Counted from the stretch's first letter, positions 18,129-27,098 are shown. The stretch: 64,000 bases of DNA from an uncultured Collinsella sp. (GCA_900545445.1 UQZH01000002.1:1-64000), one strand, 5' to 3'. A program made the numbers and translations. Notes: generated from the sequence alone by a model not told the origin.

Positions 18129-18903
18129 CGGAGCCCTCACCGCCCATCATGGCAACGACCTCCATAATGCGGTCGAAGAACTCTCGGCGGTCGGTGTCGC
18201 CGCGGCGCAGCTCGGTGAAGATCTTGCCGTCGCGAATGAACAGCACACGGCTCGTGTAGCTGGCGGCAAAGCTGTCGTGCGTGACCATGAGCACGGTGGC
18301 GCGTAGGCGGCGGTTAAGGGCCTCCAGGCTCTCGAGCAGCAGGCGAGCGCTCTTGGAATCGAGGGCGCCGGTGGGCTCGTCGGCCATGATCATGGTGGGG
18401 TCGGTGACGAGCGCGCGAGCCGCGGCAACGCGCTGCTGCTGGCCGCCGGACATCTGGTAGGGATACTTGTCGAGCACCTGACTGATGGAAAGGCGCGCTG
18501 CCACATCCTGCACGCGGGTCGAGATCTCTGCCGAGTTTGTGCGGGCGATGGTGAGCGGCAGAGCGATGTTCTCGCGTGCCGTGAGCGTATCGAGCAGGTT
18601 GGAGTCCTGGAAGATAAAGCCCAGCTCCTCGCGGCGGAACTGCGAGAGCTTGGCCTGCTTCATGCGCGTCACGTCCTGCCCGTTGATGCGGATCGTGCCA
18701 CTTGTGGCGCTATCGATGGTCGACACGCAGTTGAGCAACGTCGACTTGCCCGAGCCCGAAGCGCCCATGATGCCAACGAACTCGCCGCGGTTGACGGTAA
18801 AGCTGACGTCGTTGAGCGCGCGGGTCACGTTGCCCAGCGCTCCATATACCTTTTCGAGATGCGCGACCTCCAGTACCGGGGTCGCCATGTGCGTGGTTTG
18901 CAT
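18118..18903 (-). CDS. ABC transporter ATPase, MacB/BceA type
   Basis: 261 residues with Walker A GASGSGKSTLL, Q-loop FIFQDSNLLDTLTARENI, signature MSGGQQQRVAAARAL, Walker B MIMADEPTGALD and switch His VTHDS. These are classic for ATPases that pair with FtsX-type permeases. ATG at 18903 has AAAGGA upstream. It overlaps the permease gene on the same strand, forming a two-gene unit probably for antimicrobial-peptide resistance. The divergent intergenic region upstream contains a large fold-back element. Confidence 0.93.
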   Translation of the reverse strand: MQTTHMATPVLEVAHLEKVYGALGNVTRALNDVSFTVNRGEFVGIMGASGSGKSTLLNCVSTIDSATSGTIRINGQDVTRMKQAKLSQFRREELGFIFQDSNLLDTLTARENIALPLTIARTNSAEISTRVQDVAARLSISQVLDKYPYQMSGGQQQRVAAARALVTDPTMIMADEPTGALDSKSARLLLESLEALNRRLRATVLMVTHDSFAASYTSRVLFIRDGKIFTELRRGDTDRREFFDRIMEVVAMMGGEGSDAL

Positions 18904-19006
18904 ACCGAGTCCTTTCTTGCGATTAGTCTACGGCATCTATAGTCGCAAGAAGACGAGTCGGCTACCATCGATATGGCTTACGCTTGCCTTACCGTTGTGT
19001 AAGGTA

Positions 19007-19143
19007 GGGGTAGCTAATTTGCCAATGATTTTTCTGGGACGGGGATTAAAAAATCATTCGGCACAAAATGATTTTTTAATCCCCGTCCCAGAAAAATCAT
19101 CGCAAAGGTAGTCAAAATAGACACGTCCCAAATTAGCTACCCC
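19007..19143. repeat. Large perfect fold-back element with GGGGTAGCTAATTT ends, copy 2
   Basis: Outer arms GGGGTAGCTAATTT 19007-19020 and its exact complement at 19130-19143. Inside, 19025-19058 and 19067-19100 form a 34-bp perfect inverted repeat (contains CTGGGACGGGGATT) with an 8-nt loop. It lies between divergent genes, so it would separate or cover both promoters. A single strand of it would form one very stable hairpin. Confidence 0.85.
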
Positions 19144-19174
19144 GTCGATTGTCGCCGTTGAGAAAGGACTCCTG

Positions 19175-20164
19175 TTGAAGACTGTTCATGTTGCCGCTGG
19201 GATCATTCGCAAGGAAGGATCTGATGAGCTGCTTGCCGTGCAGCGCGGCTACGGCGACATGCAGGGACTTTGGGAGTTTCCCGGTGGCAAGCTCATGCGC
19301 GGCGAGTCGCCCGAGGACGCCGTACGCCGCGAGCTTATGGAAGAGTTGCAGGTCAAAGTCACCAATCTGCGCGATTTCTATACCGTTGAGTACGACTACC
19401 CCGATTTTCATCTCTCCATGGAGTGCTACTACTGCTCGCTGGCTAAAGAGTCTGGCGAGCCCCAGAAGCACGACCGCCAGCTCGATATCCGCTGGATTCC
19501 GCGCACCTCGCTTGCCACCGTTGAGTGGATGCCCGCCGACAAGGGACTCATTGATGCCCTAATTGAGTTGAAGGAAGACCGGCTTGAGGCCAACGGCGTT
19601 GCCAACGACGCCGAGGCCACCGCGACCGACGAGCCCGCCACCAAGCCCAAGCGCACACCTAAGCGCCGTAGCAAAAAGCGCCCCAAACCAGGTCTGCTCG
19701 ACGGCATCGACACCTCGGACCTTTCCGCCGACGAGCGTGAACTCGTGCGCCGTCGCGCCGCTATAAAAAAGTCCATGAAGGGCAACAAGCGTGCAAACAC
19801 CAAGCCCGAGCTGCTCATTCGCCAGCGCTTGCGCGCAGCGGGCCTTACGGGTTATCGCTTGGAATGGAAGGTTCCTGGCAAGCCCGACATCGCCTTTCCC
19901 GGCCGCAAGATCGCTATCTTCGTCAACGGCTGCTTTTGGCACCGCTGCCCCAAGTGCAACCCTAGCCAGCCCAAGCGCAACGTTGAGTTTTGGGAGGCAA
20001 AGTTCCGTCGCAACGTCGAGCGCGATCGCGCCGCGGTGGCAGCGCTCACTCAAATGGGCTGGACACCCATAACCATCTGGGAATGCGAACTCAAAAAGGA
20101 CCGCATCGACGCCACCATGGAAAAGGTCATCGAGCAGGTGCGCACTGCAGAGCCGCAGCGCTAG
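19175..20164 (+). CDS. NUDIX hydrolase (MutT-like) fused to Vsr endonuclease
   Basis: 329 residues. Residues 1-130 form a NUDIX domain: FPGGKLMRGESPEDAVRREL, then MEEL completes the Gx5Ex7REUxEE box (final small residue is Gln). MutT proteins remove 8-oxo-dGTP from the nucleotide pool. A basic linker (about 155-172, KPKRTPKRRSKKRPKP) leads to a Vsr domain at about 200-310: RANTKPELLIRQRLRAAGL, VPGKPDIAFPGRKIAIFV with the catalytic Asp, NGCFWHRCPKC with zinc-ligand-like Cys/His, and GWTPITIWECEL. Vsr nicks T:G mismatches left by deamination of 5-methylcytosine. TTG at 19175 is chosen, with AAAGGA upstream. No cytosine methylase gene, the usual partner of vsr, lies nearby. Confidence 0.92.
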   Translation: MKTVHVAAGIIRKEGSDELLAVQRGYGDMQGLWEFPGGKLMRGESPEDAVRRELMEELQVKVTNLRDFYTVEYDYPDFHLSMECYYCSLAKESGEPQKHDRQLDIRWIPRTSLATVEWMPADKGLIDALIELKEDRLEANGVANDAEATATDEPATKPKRTPKRRSKKRPKPGLLDGIDTSDLSADERELVRRRAAIKKSMKGNKRANTKPELLIRQRLRAAGLTGYRLEWKVPGKPDIAFPGRKIAIFVNGCFWHRCPKCNPSQPKRNVEFWEAKFRRNVERDRAAVAALTQMGWTPITIWECELKKDRIDATMEKVIEQVRTAEPQR

Positions 20165-20418
20165 GAACGAGCCATCCACACACCCCACACAGGCGAGCCA
20201 CATCCGCGCCACAAACCTTAGAAAGCCCTTAAGCCCAAAACCTTTCAAAAGTGTTATTCGATACCTCTGACCTGCAGCTTCATCGTAACACCAAACCAGG
20301 TTAAGCCTTTCTTTAGCGCTTCTTTGCAGAAGCCGCGGCATAATACTGCCAACGCACGGGAGCTAGCAGCACACCCCGTGCGCAACCTTTTGGTGGATAT
20401 CGAGGAGGCCGCATAAGC
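20165..20418. other. Intergenic region upstream of the small ORF and araC
   Basis: About 250 bases with no gene. A GAGGAGG ribosome site at its end belongs to the short ORF at 20419. No clear terminator hairpin was recognised after the NUDIX-Vsr gene. Confidence 0.4.
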
Positions 20419-20628
20419 ATGCATTCTTCCAACGACGCAGCACAGCAGCCATCCCTAAATCATGCAGACCTTTTCTCCTTCCCCCCGACACAGAGAAACA
20501 GTCTCCTCGACTCCCCCGCCACAAAAGCCAAACGCTCAACAAACCAGAGCCACAACTTGCGAGCATCGTTCGAAAAGCTCCAAGCATCTCTAGACAAGGC
20601 GTTCCCCGAACAGGCAAGAGCAATCTAA
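20419..20628 (+). CDS. Hypothetical 69-residue protein
   Basis: A short frame with a strong ribosome site (GAGGAGG, ten bases before ATG), ending 25 bases before the AraC-family gene on the same strand. The product is hydrophilic, rich in Ser, Ala and Gln (MHSSNDAAQQPSLNHADLF), with a possible amphipathic helix SFEKLQASLDKAF near the end. No signal peptide or family is recognised. It may be a real small protein, or a leader peptide coupling translation to the regulator. The ribosome site is the main support. Confidence 0.4.
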   Translation: MHSSNDAAQQPSLNHADLFSFPPTQRNSLLDSPATKAKRSTNQSHNLRASFEKLQASLDKAFPEQARAI

Positions 20629-20653
20629 GCCCATCGCGCTTTATACTGATGCC

Positions 20654-21592
20654 ATGCGAAACATGGATCACATAGAATTGCACCGCGGAGGACGCGAGGA
20701 AGCGTTTCCCGAGACCGCCGAAGACTGGCCCTATATTGCCGAACGCGCAGAATTCGCTCGCTATCCGGGCAATTCCGTCCCCTGGCACTGGCATTCCGAA
20801 GTCGAGCTTTTCTACATGGAGCAGGGAGCGATTGACTATCGAACGCGCGCGGCTCATGAACACGTGCGCTTTGAGGAAGGGTCCGCCGGCTTTATCAACG
20901 GCGGCGTTTTGCACAGCACGCTGCAATCACCCAATTCGGCACCGGCCATTCAAATGTTGCATATCTTTCAGCCGTCGATGCTCGGCGATCCCGCGGGACG
21001 CCTTCAAAAGCGCTACATCAATCCTTTGCTGCAATGTCGAGGCGTCGATGTGCTCAAATGGTCGCCCACCAACCCCGACGATATGCCCTTTATCGATTTG
21101 CTAAAGAGTTCCTTTAACCACGACCTTCAACGGCCGCAGAACGAGATGGCGCTTCGGAATAGCTTGTCAGAGCTCTGGATTCAGATTTACGCCAAGGCCG
21201 AACCGCTCTTTTCCTCCGACAACGCCTCTTGGATGACCAGCCGCGACGTACAGTTCAAGGCAATCCTGGACTTTATCCGCGCAAACTATGCAGCCGCTGT
21301 AGATGTGCCCCAGATAGCATCTGCAGCCGGCGTAAGCGAAAGAGAGTGTTACCGCATTATCGAAGCTTGCGCAGGAACGACCCCGGCGGCATATCTGCGC
21401 GCATACCGCGTAAACCGTGCTTGCGAACTTTTGGCACACACCACGCGAACGGTCCAGACAGTCGCGCGCCAATGCGGCTTTGCGACAGCAAGCCATCTTG
21501 GCCAGGTATTTAAAGAACAAATGGGATGCACTCCTTCGAGCTATCGAGCAGCGAGGCAGAATCTCGATAGTACCAGGCAGAAATCCCGCTAG
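20654..21592 (+). CDS. AraC-family transcriptional regulator with cupin sensor domain
   Basis: 312 residues. An N-terminal cupin-like domain (about 20-120) has PWHWHSEVELFYMEQGAIDY and FINGGVLHSTL, a sugar-binding-type fold in this family. Two C-terminal helix-turn-helix motifs follow (about 205-305): VPQIASAAGVSERECYRII and VQTVARQCGFATASHLGQVF, with the family ending MGCTPSSYR. The ribosome site before ATG 20654 is weak; the ATG at 20663 is an alternative. The gene is followed by a HAD phosphatase on the same strand. The effector is unknown; the architecture suggests a carbohydrate or metabolite response. Confidence 0.9.
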   Translation: MRNMDHIELHRGGREEAFPETAEDWPYIAERAEFARYPGNSVPWHWHSEVELFYMEQGAIDYRTRAAHEHVRFEEGSAGFINGGVLHSTLQSPNSAPAIQMLHIFQPSMLGDPAGRLQKRYINPLLQCRGVDVLKWSPTNPDDMPFIDLLKSSFNHDLQRPQNEMALRNSLSELWIQIYAKAEPLFSSDNASWMTSRDVQFKAILDFIRANYAAAVDVPQIASAAGVSERECYRIIEACAGTTPAAYLRAYRVNRACELLAHTTRTVQTVARQCGFATASHLGQVFKEQMGCTPSSYRAARQNLDSTRQKSR

Positions 21593-21648
21593 CCCTTCTT
21601 CTGTCACTGCATCAAACTTGCAGGCAAACAACGGATAGGAGCTACTAT

Positions 21649-22272
21649 ATGAAGTACTTTGACTATATCGTGTTTGACGTTGATGGGACATTGGCAGATA
21701 CAGAAGAAAGCGTGCTGTCATCGCTTGGCCAGATTGTCCAAGAAGAAACCGGCAAAACGCTCCCCCGACACGAGCTTGAATTTGCCCTCGGCATACCCGG
21801 CAAGGATGCCCTTGAGAAACTTGGGATCTACTCACAGGCAACGCTGGATCGCTGGTGCCAAGTTGCCGCCAGCTTTAAAAGCACCATCAGCGTGTTTCCC
21901 GGCTTGCACGAAGTTATCGCAACACTCTCCGACAACGGCTGCAAACTTGGCATCGTCTCCTCACGTGCGCGCGACGAATACACAGACGAAATTGCACCCC
22001 TTGGCTTCGATAAGTATTTTGAGCACATCATCCTTGTCGAAGACACAACCGAACATAAACCCGCACCCGCTCCCATGCTCGAATATCTCCGGCGTACGGG
22101 CGCGAATCCTGGCAACGTCGTCTACGTTGGCGACACCGTCTACGACGAACAATGCGCAACTTCAGCAGGGGTCAGTTTTGCCAGAGCAGCATGGGGATCA
22201 CACCAAGATATCCCAAATGCCACCTACAACCTCAAAACCCCCAACGACCTATTAACCCTAACAACCAAGTAA
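21649..22272 (+). CDS. HAD-superfamily hydrolase, phosphoglycolate-phosphatase-like
   Basis: 207 residues. The four HAD motifs are present: FDVDGTLADT (nucleophile and acid Asp), LGIVSSR (motif II Ser), EHKPAPAPMLEYL (motif III Lys) and VVYVGDTVYDE (motif IV). A helical cap sits between motifs I and II as in subfamily I phosphatases. ATG at 21649 has AGGAG at seven bases. It probably dephosphorylates a small sugar phosphate or related metabolite; the substrate cannot be fixed from sequence. It follows the AraC regulator by 56 bases. Confidence 0.9.
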   Translation: MKYFDYIVFDVDGTLADTEESVLSSLGQIVQEETGKTLPRHELEFALGIPGKDALEKLGIYSQATLDRWCQVAASFKSTISVFPGLHEVIATLSDNGCKLGIVSSRARDEYTDEIAPLGFDKYFEHIILVEDTTEHKPAPAPMLEYLRRTGANPGNVVYVGDTVYDEQCATSAGVSFARAAWGSHQDIPNATYNLKTPNDLLTLTTK

Positions 22273-22295
22273 CCCTCCCATCCCAAATTCGCAGT

Positions 22296-22495
22296 CCTAA
22301 CGCCACAAGGGCGACGACCTCGAGAAGGTCAACTTGGGAGGGACGAGGGCTTAGTTCCCCAATCTTTCCGCAGGGGGCAAAATGCAACGTCTTATTTTTC
22401 CGACACTAACGCCACAAGGGCGATTGAGCAGGACGTTTTGGAAACTAAGTACGGGACCCGCCCAAACCGTCCGGTGGGATCAGAGTACCCTTGTT
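22296..22495. repeat. Structured element at the 3' end of the aldolase gene
   Basis: On the minus strand it begins right after the aldolase stop with ATCCCACCGGA, and further on TTAGTTTCC pairs with GGGGAACTAA and CAAAACGTC with GACGTTGCATTTTG. A 17-bp direct repeat TAACGCCACAAGGGCGA occurs at about 22299 and 22407. Start and middle (TCCCACCGGA, AAACGTCC) resemble the element at 1192-1335 after the formate-lyase operon, suggesting one family. Confidence 0.5.
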
Positions 22496-22496
22496 G

Positions 22497-23354
22497 TTAC
22501 TCTGCTTTGCCCACGGAGTTGAGGTTGGTCATGCGGATCTTAACCAGCTCGGTGATCTCACGCATACCCTCCTTAGCCGGCTTCTTGGGATCGAAGCAGG
22601 CGGGGTTCTCGGCCATGTAGGCCATGAAGCCCTTGGTGTAGGCCTGACGCAGCTCGGTGGCGTAGTTAACCTTGCAGATGCCGTTCTTCACAGCCTCGGC
22701 AACCTGCTCATCGGGCACACCGGAGGTGCCGTGCAGAACCAGCGGCACGTCGACGGCGTCGCGGATAGCCTTGACCACGGACTGCTCGATGTGCGGATCG
22801 CTCGTGTACACACCGTGGCTGGTGCCAACGCCAATAGCGAGGGAGGTGCAGCCGGTGCGCTCGACGAACTCCTTGGCCTCGGCCGGATCGGTGTAGGGGC
22901 TCTCGCCCTCAACCGCGGGACCGTCGTCCTCCTTGCCGCCAACCTTGCCGAGCTCGGCCTCGACAGGCACGCCCATGGCACGGCCAGCATCGGCGACGGA
23001 CTTGGTCAGGGCGATGTTGTCTTCGAAGGACTCGTGCGAGCCGTCGATCATGACAGAGGTGTAGCCGGTGCGGAAAGCCTGCATGCAGCGGTCATAGCCG
23101 TCGCCGTGATCGAGGTGCAGGGCAACGGGCACGGAAGCGCGCTCGGCGGCAGCCTTGACCATGCCGTAGAAGTAGTCCAGACCAGCGGTCTTGATGGTGC
23201 CCGGGGTGGTCTGCATGATGACGGGGGACTTGGTCTCCTCGGCAGCGGCCAGAACGGCCATAACAAACTCGAGGTTCTCGACGTTGAACGCGCCAACGGC
23301 GTAATGACCGGCCTGAGCGTCCTTGAGCATCTTTTCGGTGGTAACAAGTGCCAT
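22497..23354 (-). CDS. fba: Class II fructose/tagatose-bisphosphate aldolase
   Basis: 285 residues from ATG at 23354 (GAGGAG upstream); the frame is open further but the N-terminal match MALVTTEKMLKDAQ and the ribosome site set this start. Class II signatures: VGAFNVENLEFV, the zinc-site segment HLDHGDGYDRCMQAF, MIDGSHESFEDN, GKVGG, GTSHGVY and LHGTSG. The length fits the short class that includes Bacillus FbaA and the tagatose-bisphosphate aldolases GatY and KbaY, so it could serve glycolysis, the tagatose pathway encoded in this window, or both. It is divergent from a DeoR regulator and has a structured element after its stop, suggesting strong expression. Confidence 0.92.
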   Translation of the reverse strand: MALVTTEKMLKDAQAGHYAVGAFNVENLEFVMAVLAAAEETKSPVIMQTTPGTIKTAGLDYFYGMVKAAAERASVPVALHLDHGDGYDRCMQAFRTGYTSVMIDGSHESFEDNIALTKSVADAGRAMGVPVEAELGKVGGKEDDGPAVEGESPYTDPAEAKEFVERTGCTSLAIGVGTSHGVYTSDPHIEQSVVKAIRDAVDVPLVLHGTSGVPDEQVAEAVKNGICKVNYATELRQAYTKGFMAYMAENPACFDPKKPAKEGMREITELVKIRMTNLNSVGKAE

Positions 23355-23689
23355 GAGCGTTTGCTCCTCTCCCTCGCCCGCATCTGGACATCGGGCGTAG
23401 TTGTTCACAAGGCGTTTTACCTTGCGTTTTGCTGCGTTCATTGTATGAAATTCAGCGGCTTTGCACGCGCGAGATATTGAGCCGATGCAGGTCAATACAG
23501 TCATTTTTGAAAAGCAAACGGAAGAAATTTAAGCCGAGTGAACATGTTCGATATTGAATTTTGGGCGTTCAGCGTCTTTCTTTTATAGAAAAGATAAGTA
23601 ATCGAAAGGTATTTTCTTACTCAAAAAGAAAATGAACGAAAATAGAGTCAACACAATTCCTGCAAATTTCAGACGATGATGGAGCAAAT
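23355..23689. other. Divergent promoter region between aldolase and DeoR genes
   Basis: 335 bases, AT-rich in the half nearest the regulator (several A/T runs around 23580-23640). No confident palindromic operator or promoter pair could be fixed by eye. Confidence 0.4.
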
Positions 23690-24493
23690 ATGGCCCACGC
23701 AACAACCCGAGCTTTCGCCGACGAGCGTCGTTCCGCCATTTTGGAAATGCTCGATCATAATGCCTCGGTGCAGGTAGCAGAAATCGCCCAGACCTTTGGC
23801 GTGTCCTCCGTCACCGCCCGCGCCGACCTTGACGCGCTCGCCGAAGCAGGCAAGCTGCGCCGCACACATGGTGGTGCCGTATCGCTCCACAAACGCCTAA
23901 CCGTTTCCACTCAGGATCGCCGCATCAATGTCAACGTCGCCGCCAAGCAGGCCATCGCACAAAGCGCCATGCAGCTGGTCCGCGACGGAGACACCTTGCT
24001 CGTTGACTCAGGCACTACGGCACTCGAGTTTGTCCGTCTGCTGGACCAGCGCGACGGCATCACCGTCATCACAGCCGACATCACCATTTCGGATTACATC
24101 GACGAGAGCATGCCCTCGGTCGATGTCGTCATGCTGGGTGGGGCGCTGCGCAAAGGTCATCGTTATCTCTATGGCCCGCTCACCATGCAGGCACTTCAAA
24201 CGGTTCACGCAGATCTTGCCGTCATGTGTCCCGGTGCCTTTGTCCCCCGCTGCGGCTTTACCACCGACTTTCCCCAGATGGCAGAAACCAAAACGGCCAT
24301 GATCGCCGCCGCCCGTCAAAACGTCGCCCTTATGGACGCCAGCAAGGTCAACGGACGCGGCATGTACCGCTTTGCCGAGCTTGCCGATGTCGACACCGTC
24401 GTGATGGACCGCGACCCCGACGATGCCGTTGCCACCTCAATCGACGAGATCGCCGACGACGCACGCCCGAACCTCATCATCGCCAGCGCTTAA
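23690..24493 (+). CDS. DeoR-family transcriptional regulator
   Basis: 267 residues. N-terminal helix-turn-helix DERRSAILEMLDHNASVQVA and IAQTFGVSSVTARADLDAL, followed by the DeoR connector LRRTHGGAVS. The C-terminal sugar-phosphate sensor domain has LLVDSGTTALEF, TADITISDYI and MLGGALRKGHRYLYG. ATG at 23690 has GGAG upstream. Members usually repress a sugar pathway and are released by a phosphorylated sugar. Its divergent neighbour is the class II aldolase, the most likely target (inference from position). A strong terminator follows. Confidence 0.92.
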   Translation: MAHATTRAFADERRSAILEMLDHNASVQVAEIAQTFGVSSVTARADLDALAEAGKLRRTHGGAVSLHKRLTVSTQDRRINVNVAAKQAIAQSAMQLVRDGDTLLVDSGTTALEFVRLLDQRDGITVITADITISDYIDESMPSVDVVMLGGALRKGHRYLYGPLTMQALQTVHADLAVMCPGAFVPRCGFTTDFPQMAETKTAMIAAARQNVALMDASKVNGRGMYRFAELADVDTVVMDRDPDDAVATSIDEIADDARPNLIIASA

Positions 24494-24499
24494 AAGCAA

Positions 24500-24538
24500 A
24501 AACCACCACAAAGGTGCCTGGCCCCTTTGTGGTGGTTT
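24500..24538. terminator. Bidirectional terminator between deoR and flavodiiron genes
   Basis: AAACCACCACAAAGG 24500-24514 pairs perfectly with 24524-24538; A-rich on one side and T-rich on the other, serving convergent genes. Confidence 0.88.
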
Positions 24539-24561
24539 GCGCGTCAAAAGTGAACGTATTG

Positions 24562-25722
24562 CTACTTGGCAAGTTCGTCGGCAAGGGCCTCGATCTGAGC
24601 GCGCGAGGCGTCGTTGAGCGAACCCAGGACGGTCACCTTGTTCTGCGCCAGGGTGATGTCCTTCATGCCCTCGAGCTCCTTGGTCATAACCTTGGCAGCG
24701 GTGGGCGCCCAGGAGCCGGCCTCAACGAGCGCCACCGTACGGTTCTGATAGGCGTGCTCGGCAAGCGTGTGAATAAAGGTGCTCATGAACGGGAAGATCT
24801 CGCCCTGATAGGTGATGGAGGCGAGCACCAGACGGTCATAGCGGAACGCATCCTCAACGGCCTCGGCCATGTCGTCGCGAGCCAAGTCAAAGACGGAAAC
24901 CTTCTGGCCGCGGGCCTCGAGCGCAGATGCAAGCTCCTCAACGGCGGCCTTCAGATGGCCGTACACGCTCGCATAGGCAATCGTGATGCCCTCGTCCTCG
25001 GGCTGATAGCTCGACCAGGTGTTGTAGGTGTCGAGGTAATAGCCCAGATTCTCGGTAAGAACAGGACCATGGAGCGGACAGATGATCTGGATATCCAGAT
25101 CGGCGGCCTTCTTGAGCACGGTCTGCACGAATTTGCCGAACTTACCGACGATGCCAAAGTAGTAGCGGCGCGCTTCGCAAGCCCAGCCTTCCGGGTCCTC
25201 GATGTCGTTGGCGCCGAACTTGCCAAAGCCGTCGGCACTAAAGAGCACCTTGTCGGTGGACTCGTAGGAGAAGATCACCTCGGGCCAGTGCACGTTGGGG
25301 GCGCCGACAAACGTTAGGCTGTGGCCACCCAGGTCGAGCACGTCGCCCTCTTTGACGACCATCTTACGCTCGGGGTAGTCGGTGCCAAAGTAGTTGACCA
25401 TCATGCGGAAGGCGCCCATGCTGGCCACAATCTGTGCCTGGGGGTAGCGCTCCATAAAGGCGGCGATACCGGCGGAGTGATCGGGCTCCATGTGATGGAC
25501 GACCAGGTAGTCAGGCGTACGGCCGTCGAGCGCGGCCTCGAGGTTGCCGAGCCATTCGTCGACAAAGCCAGCGTCAACCGAATCGGCGACAGCGATTTTA
25601 TCGCCCAAGATAACATAGCTGTTGTATGCCATGCCGTTCTCGGACACGTCGTACTGGCCCTCGAACAGGTCAATGTCGTGATCGTCGACACCGATGTAGC
25701 GGATATCCTTGGTGATCTCCAT
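24562..25722 (-). CDS. fprA: Flavodiiron protein (FprA-type oxygen or NO reductase)
   Basis: 386 residues from ATG at 25722 (AGGAGGC upstream). The N-terminal metallo-beta-lactamase-like domain carries the diiron ligand motif HHMEPDHSAG (H-x-E-x-D-H), a later His in NVHWPEV, the bridging Asp in FSADGFG, and PLHGPV. The C-terminal flavodoxin domain (about 250-386) starts IAYASVYGHLKAAVEEL and has SITYQGEIFPFM and ALVEAGSWAPTAAK. These proteins reduce oxygen to water, or NO to nitrous oxide, to protect anaerobes. Consistent with this, the window's main fermentative enzyme, pyruvate formate-lyase, is oxygen-sensitive. No rubredoxin gene is adjacent. Confidence 0.94.
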   Translation of the reverse strand: MEITKDIRYIGVDDHDIDLFEGQYDVSENGMAYNSYVILGDKIAVADSVDAGFVDEWLGNLEAALDGRTPDYLVVHHMEPDHSAGIAAFMERYPQAQIVASMGAFRMMVNYFGTDYPERKMVVKEGDVLDLGGHSLTFVGAPNVHWPEVIFSYESTDKVLFSADGFGKFGANDIEDPEGWACEARRYYFGIVGKFGKFVQTVLKKAADLDIQIICPLHGPVLTENLGYYLDTYNTWSSYQPEDEGITIAYASVYGHLKAAVEELASALEARGQKVSVFDLARDDMAEAVEDAFRYDRLVLASITYQGEIFPFMSTFIHTLAEHAYQNRTVALVEAGSWAPTAAKVMTKELEGMKDITLAQNKVTVLGSLNDASRAQIEALADELAK

Positions 25723-25851
25723 CAGGCAAAGCCTCCTAGATAGACAAAAGAACCCGTCTATCATAACACTCGCCTTCATAGCCACGGCTATCTGTCAGCA
25801 TCCTTATCGATTGGAATTTAGGCGGAATATACCGCCGTTTACCTGCACAAA

Positions 25852-26883
25852 CTATGAGCGCGATATCGCCGTGCTATGTCGAATAATGAGTTGGCCGGGA
25901 ATACGAATGGCAACGGTTTTGCCCGCCGTACCCGCCTCGGGAACCGCATGCTCGAACACCTCGCGTCCGCGCTGATGTAGATCGAATCGCACGGTCGTGA
26001 GCTCGTTGTGTGCTACAAAATCATCAAGCGAATCATCGACGCCCACCACGCTTACGTCCTCGGGCACGCGCAGACCGCTATCGCGCAGCGCGGCAATCGC
26101 GCCATTTGCCATCTGGTCGTTTGCCGCATAGATCGCCGTCATAGTGCGGTCGTGCTCGGCCAGATATCTGCCGGCTTCGTAACCGCTGTTGGCAGACCAG
26201 TCTCCCTCGAGCGGCGCATGCGGCTGAATGTGTTTACGCTCGAGCGCATCCTGCCAACCGGCGCGACGAAATTGCTCGTCGACTGAGAACGACGGGCCGC
26301 CGATATAGCGAATCTGCTCGTGCCCCAGCTCAAACAGATGATCCATGAGCAACAGCGAGCAGCCGTAATGGTCGGAATCGACCGTGGTCACCCGCGGGTG
26401 CGCGTACATGGTAACGATGACCGTGCCAATGCCCGGCAGTGGATCAAACGTCTCAAAATCGGGCGCCATGCGGCTCATGCCGATGATGATGCCGTCCACC
26501 GGCAATGCGGCCATACGACGCGTGGCCTCGGCAAGCGAAAACTCCTCGGTCTTGGACATCTCGACCAGCGTGATGGCGCAATTATGCTCACGAGCAGCGC
26601 TGGCGATGCCGTCGATCATTGAGAGGTTGCCAAACTTGGTGACATCGTTGATGCATAGGCCGACCGAATGGTAACGGCCGTCGCGCAGCGAGCGACCGGC
26701 ATAACTCGGACGAAAGCCGAGCTCTTGCATAGCGGCCTGCACGCGCTGGCGCGTCTGCTCGTTAACGTTGGGCAAGCCGTTGGCGACGCGCGAAACCGTC
26801 TGCTGCGAAACGCCAGCAGCGCGGGCGACGTCGGCCATGGAGACCGGACGCGTACCTGTATCGTTGGACGGGCGCCTTGCCAC
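25852..26883 (-). CDS. LacI-family repressor of the galactose operon
   Basis: 343 residues from GTG at 26883. LacI helix-turn-helix VSMADVARAAGVSQQTVSRV plus hinge LGFRPSYAGRSL, then a periplasmic-binding-like sensor domain with TTVDSDHYGCSLLL, GDWSANSGYEAG, IYAANDQMANG and VSVVGVDDSL. It is divergent from galK and galT, and three copies of a GTTAACGTACTC motif lie between them. It very probably represses galKT and itself; the effector is likely galactose or a derivative (inference). It is one of four LacI proteins in the window that share the GRSLR/GAALR hinge style and bind related operators. Confidence 0.93.
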   Translation of the reverse strand: MARRPSNDTGTRPVSMADVARAAGVSQQTVSRVANGLPNVNEQTRQRVQAAMQELGFRPSYAGRSLRDGRYHSVGLCINDVTKFGNLSMIDGIASAAREHNCAITLVEMSKTEEFSLAEATRRMAALPVDGIIIGMSRMAPDFETFDPLPGIGTVIVTMYAHPRVTTVDSDHYGCSLLLMDHLFELGHEQIRYIGGPSFSVDEQFRRAGWQDALERKHIQPHAPLEGDWSANSGYEAGRYLAEHDRTMTAIYAANDQMANGAIAALRDSGLRVPEDVSVVGVDDSLDDFVAHNELTTVRFDLHQRGREVFEHAVPEAGTAGKTVAIRIPGQLIIRHSTAISRS

Positions 26884-26977
26884 AGGATCACCTTCACCCT
26901 TGCGAGATCTGAATAGCGTGAATGCCGGCCCGGGCAGAAATACATCCCGCGCCGAGGCCCGCTATCGTCGGACGCAT

Positions 26978-26990
26978 GTTAACGTACTCT
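26978..26990. promoter_or_regulatory. LacI operator near the gal repressor start
   Basis: GTTAACGTACTCT, the same core as the two galK-proximal sites. Its position upstream of the repressor gene suggests autoregulation. Confidence 0.6.
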
Positions 26991-27098
26991 ACTTTTTCTA
27001 TCTGCATCTCTTCTGCTTTATAAGTCCATACGGCAGTACCGTTCACGGCTGAATTTCTACCGATTACCAGATTCTCAAAAAGTGACAAGCGATGTGTT

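Noticed and set aside
26668..27052. Small plus-strand frames upstream of galK
   Set aside because: They lie over the lacI 5' end and the operator region, with no ribosome site; the true galK start is set by AAGGAAAGGA before 27222.
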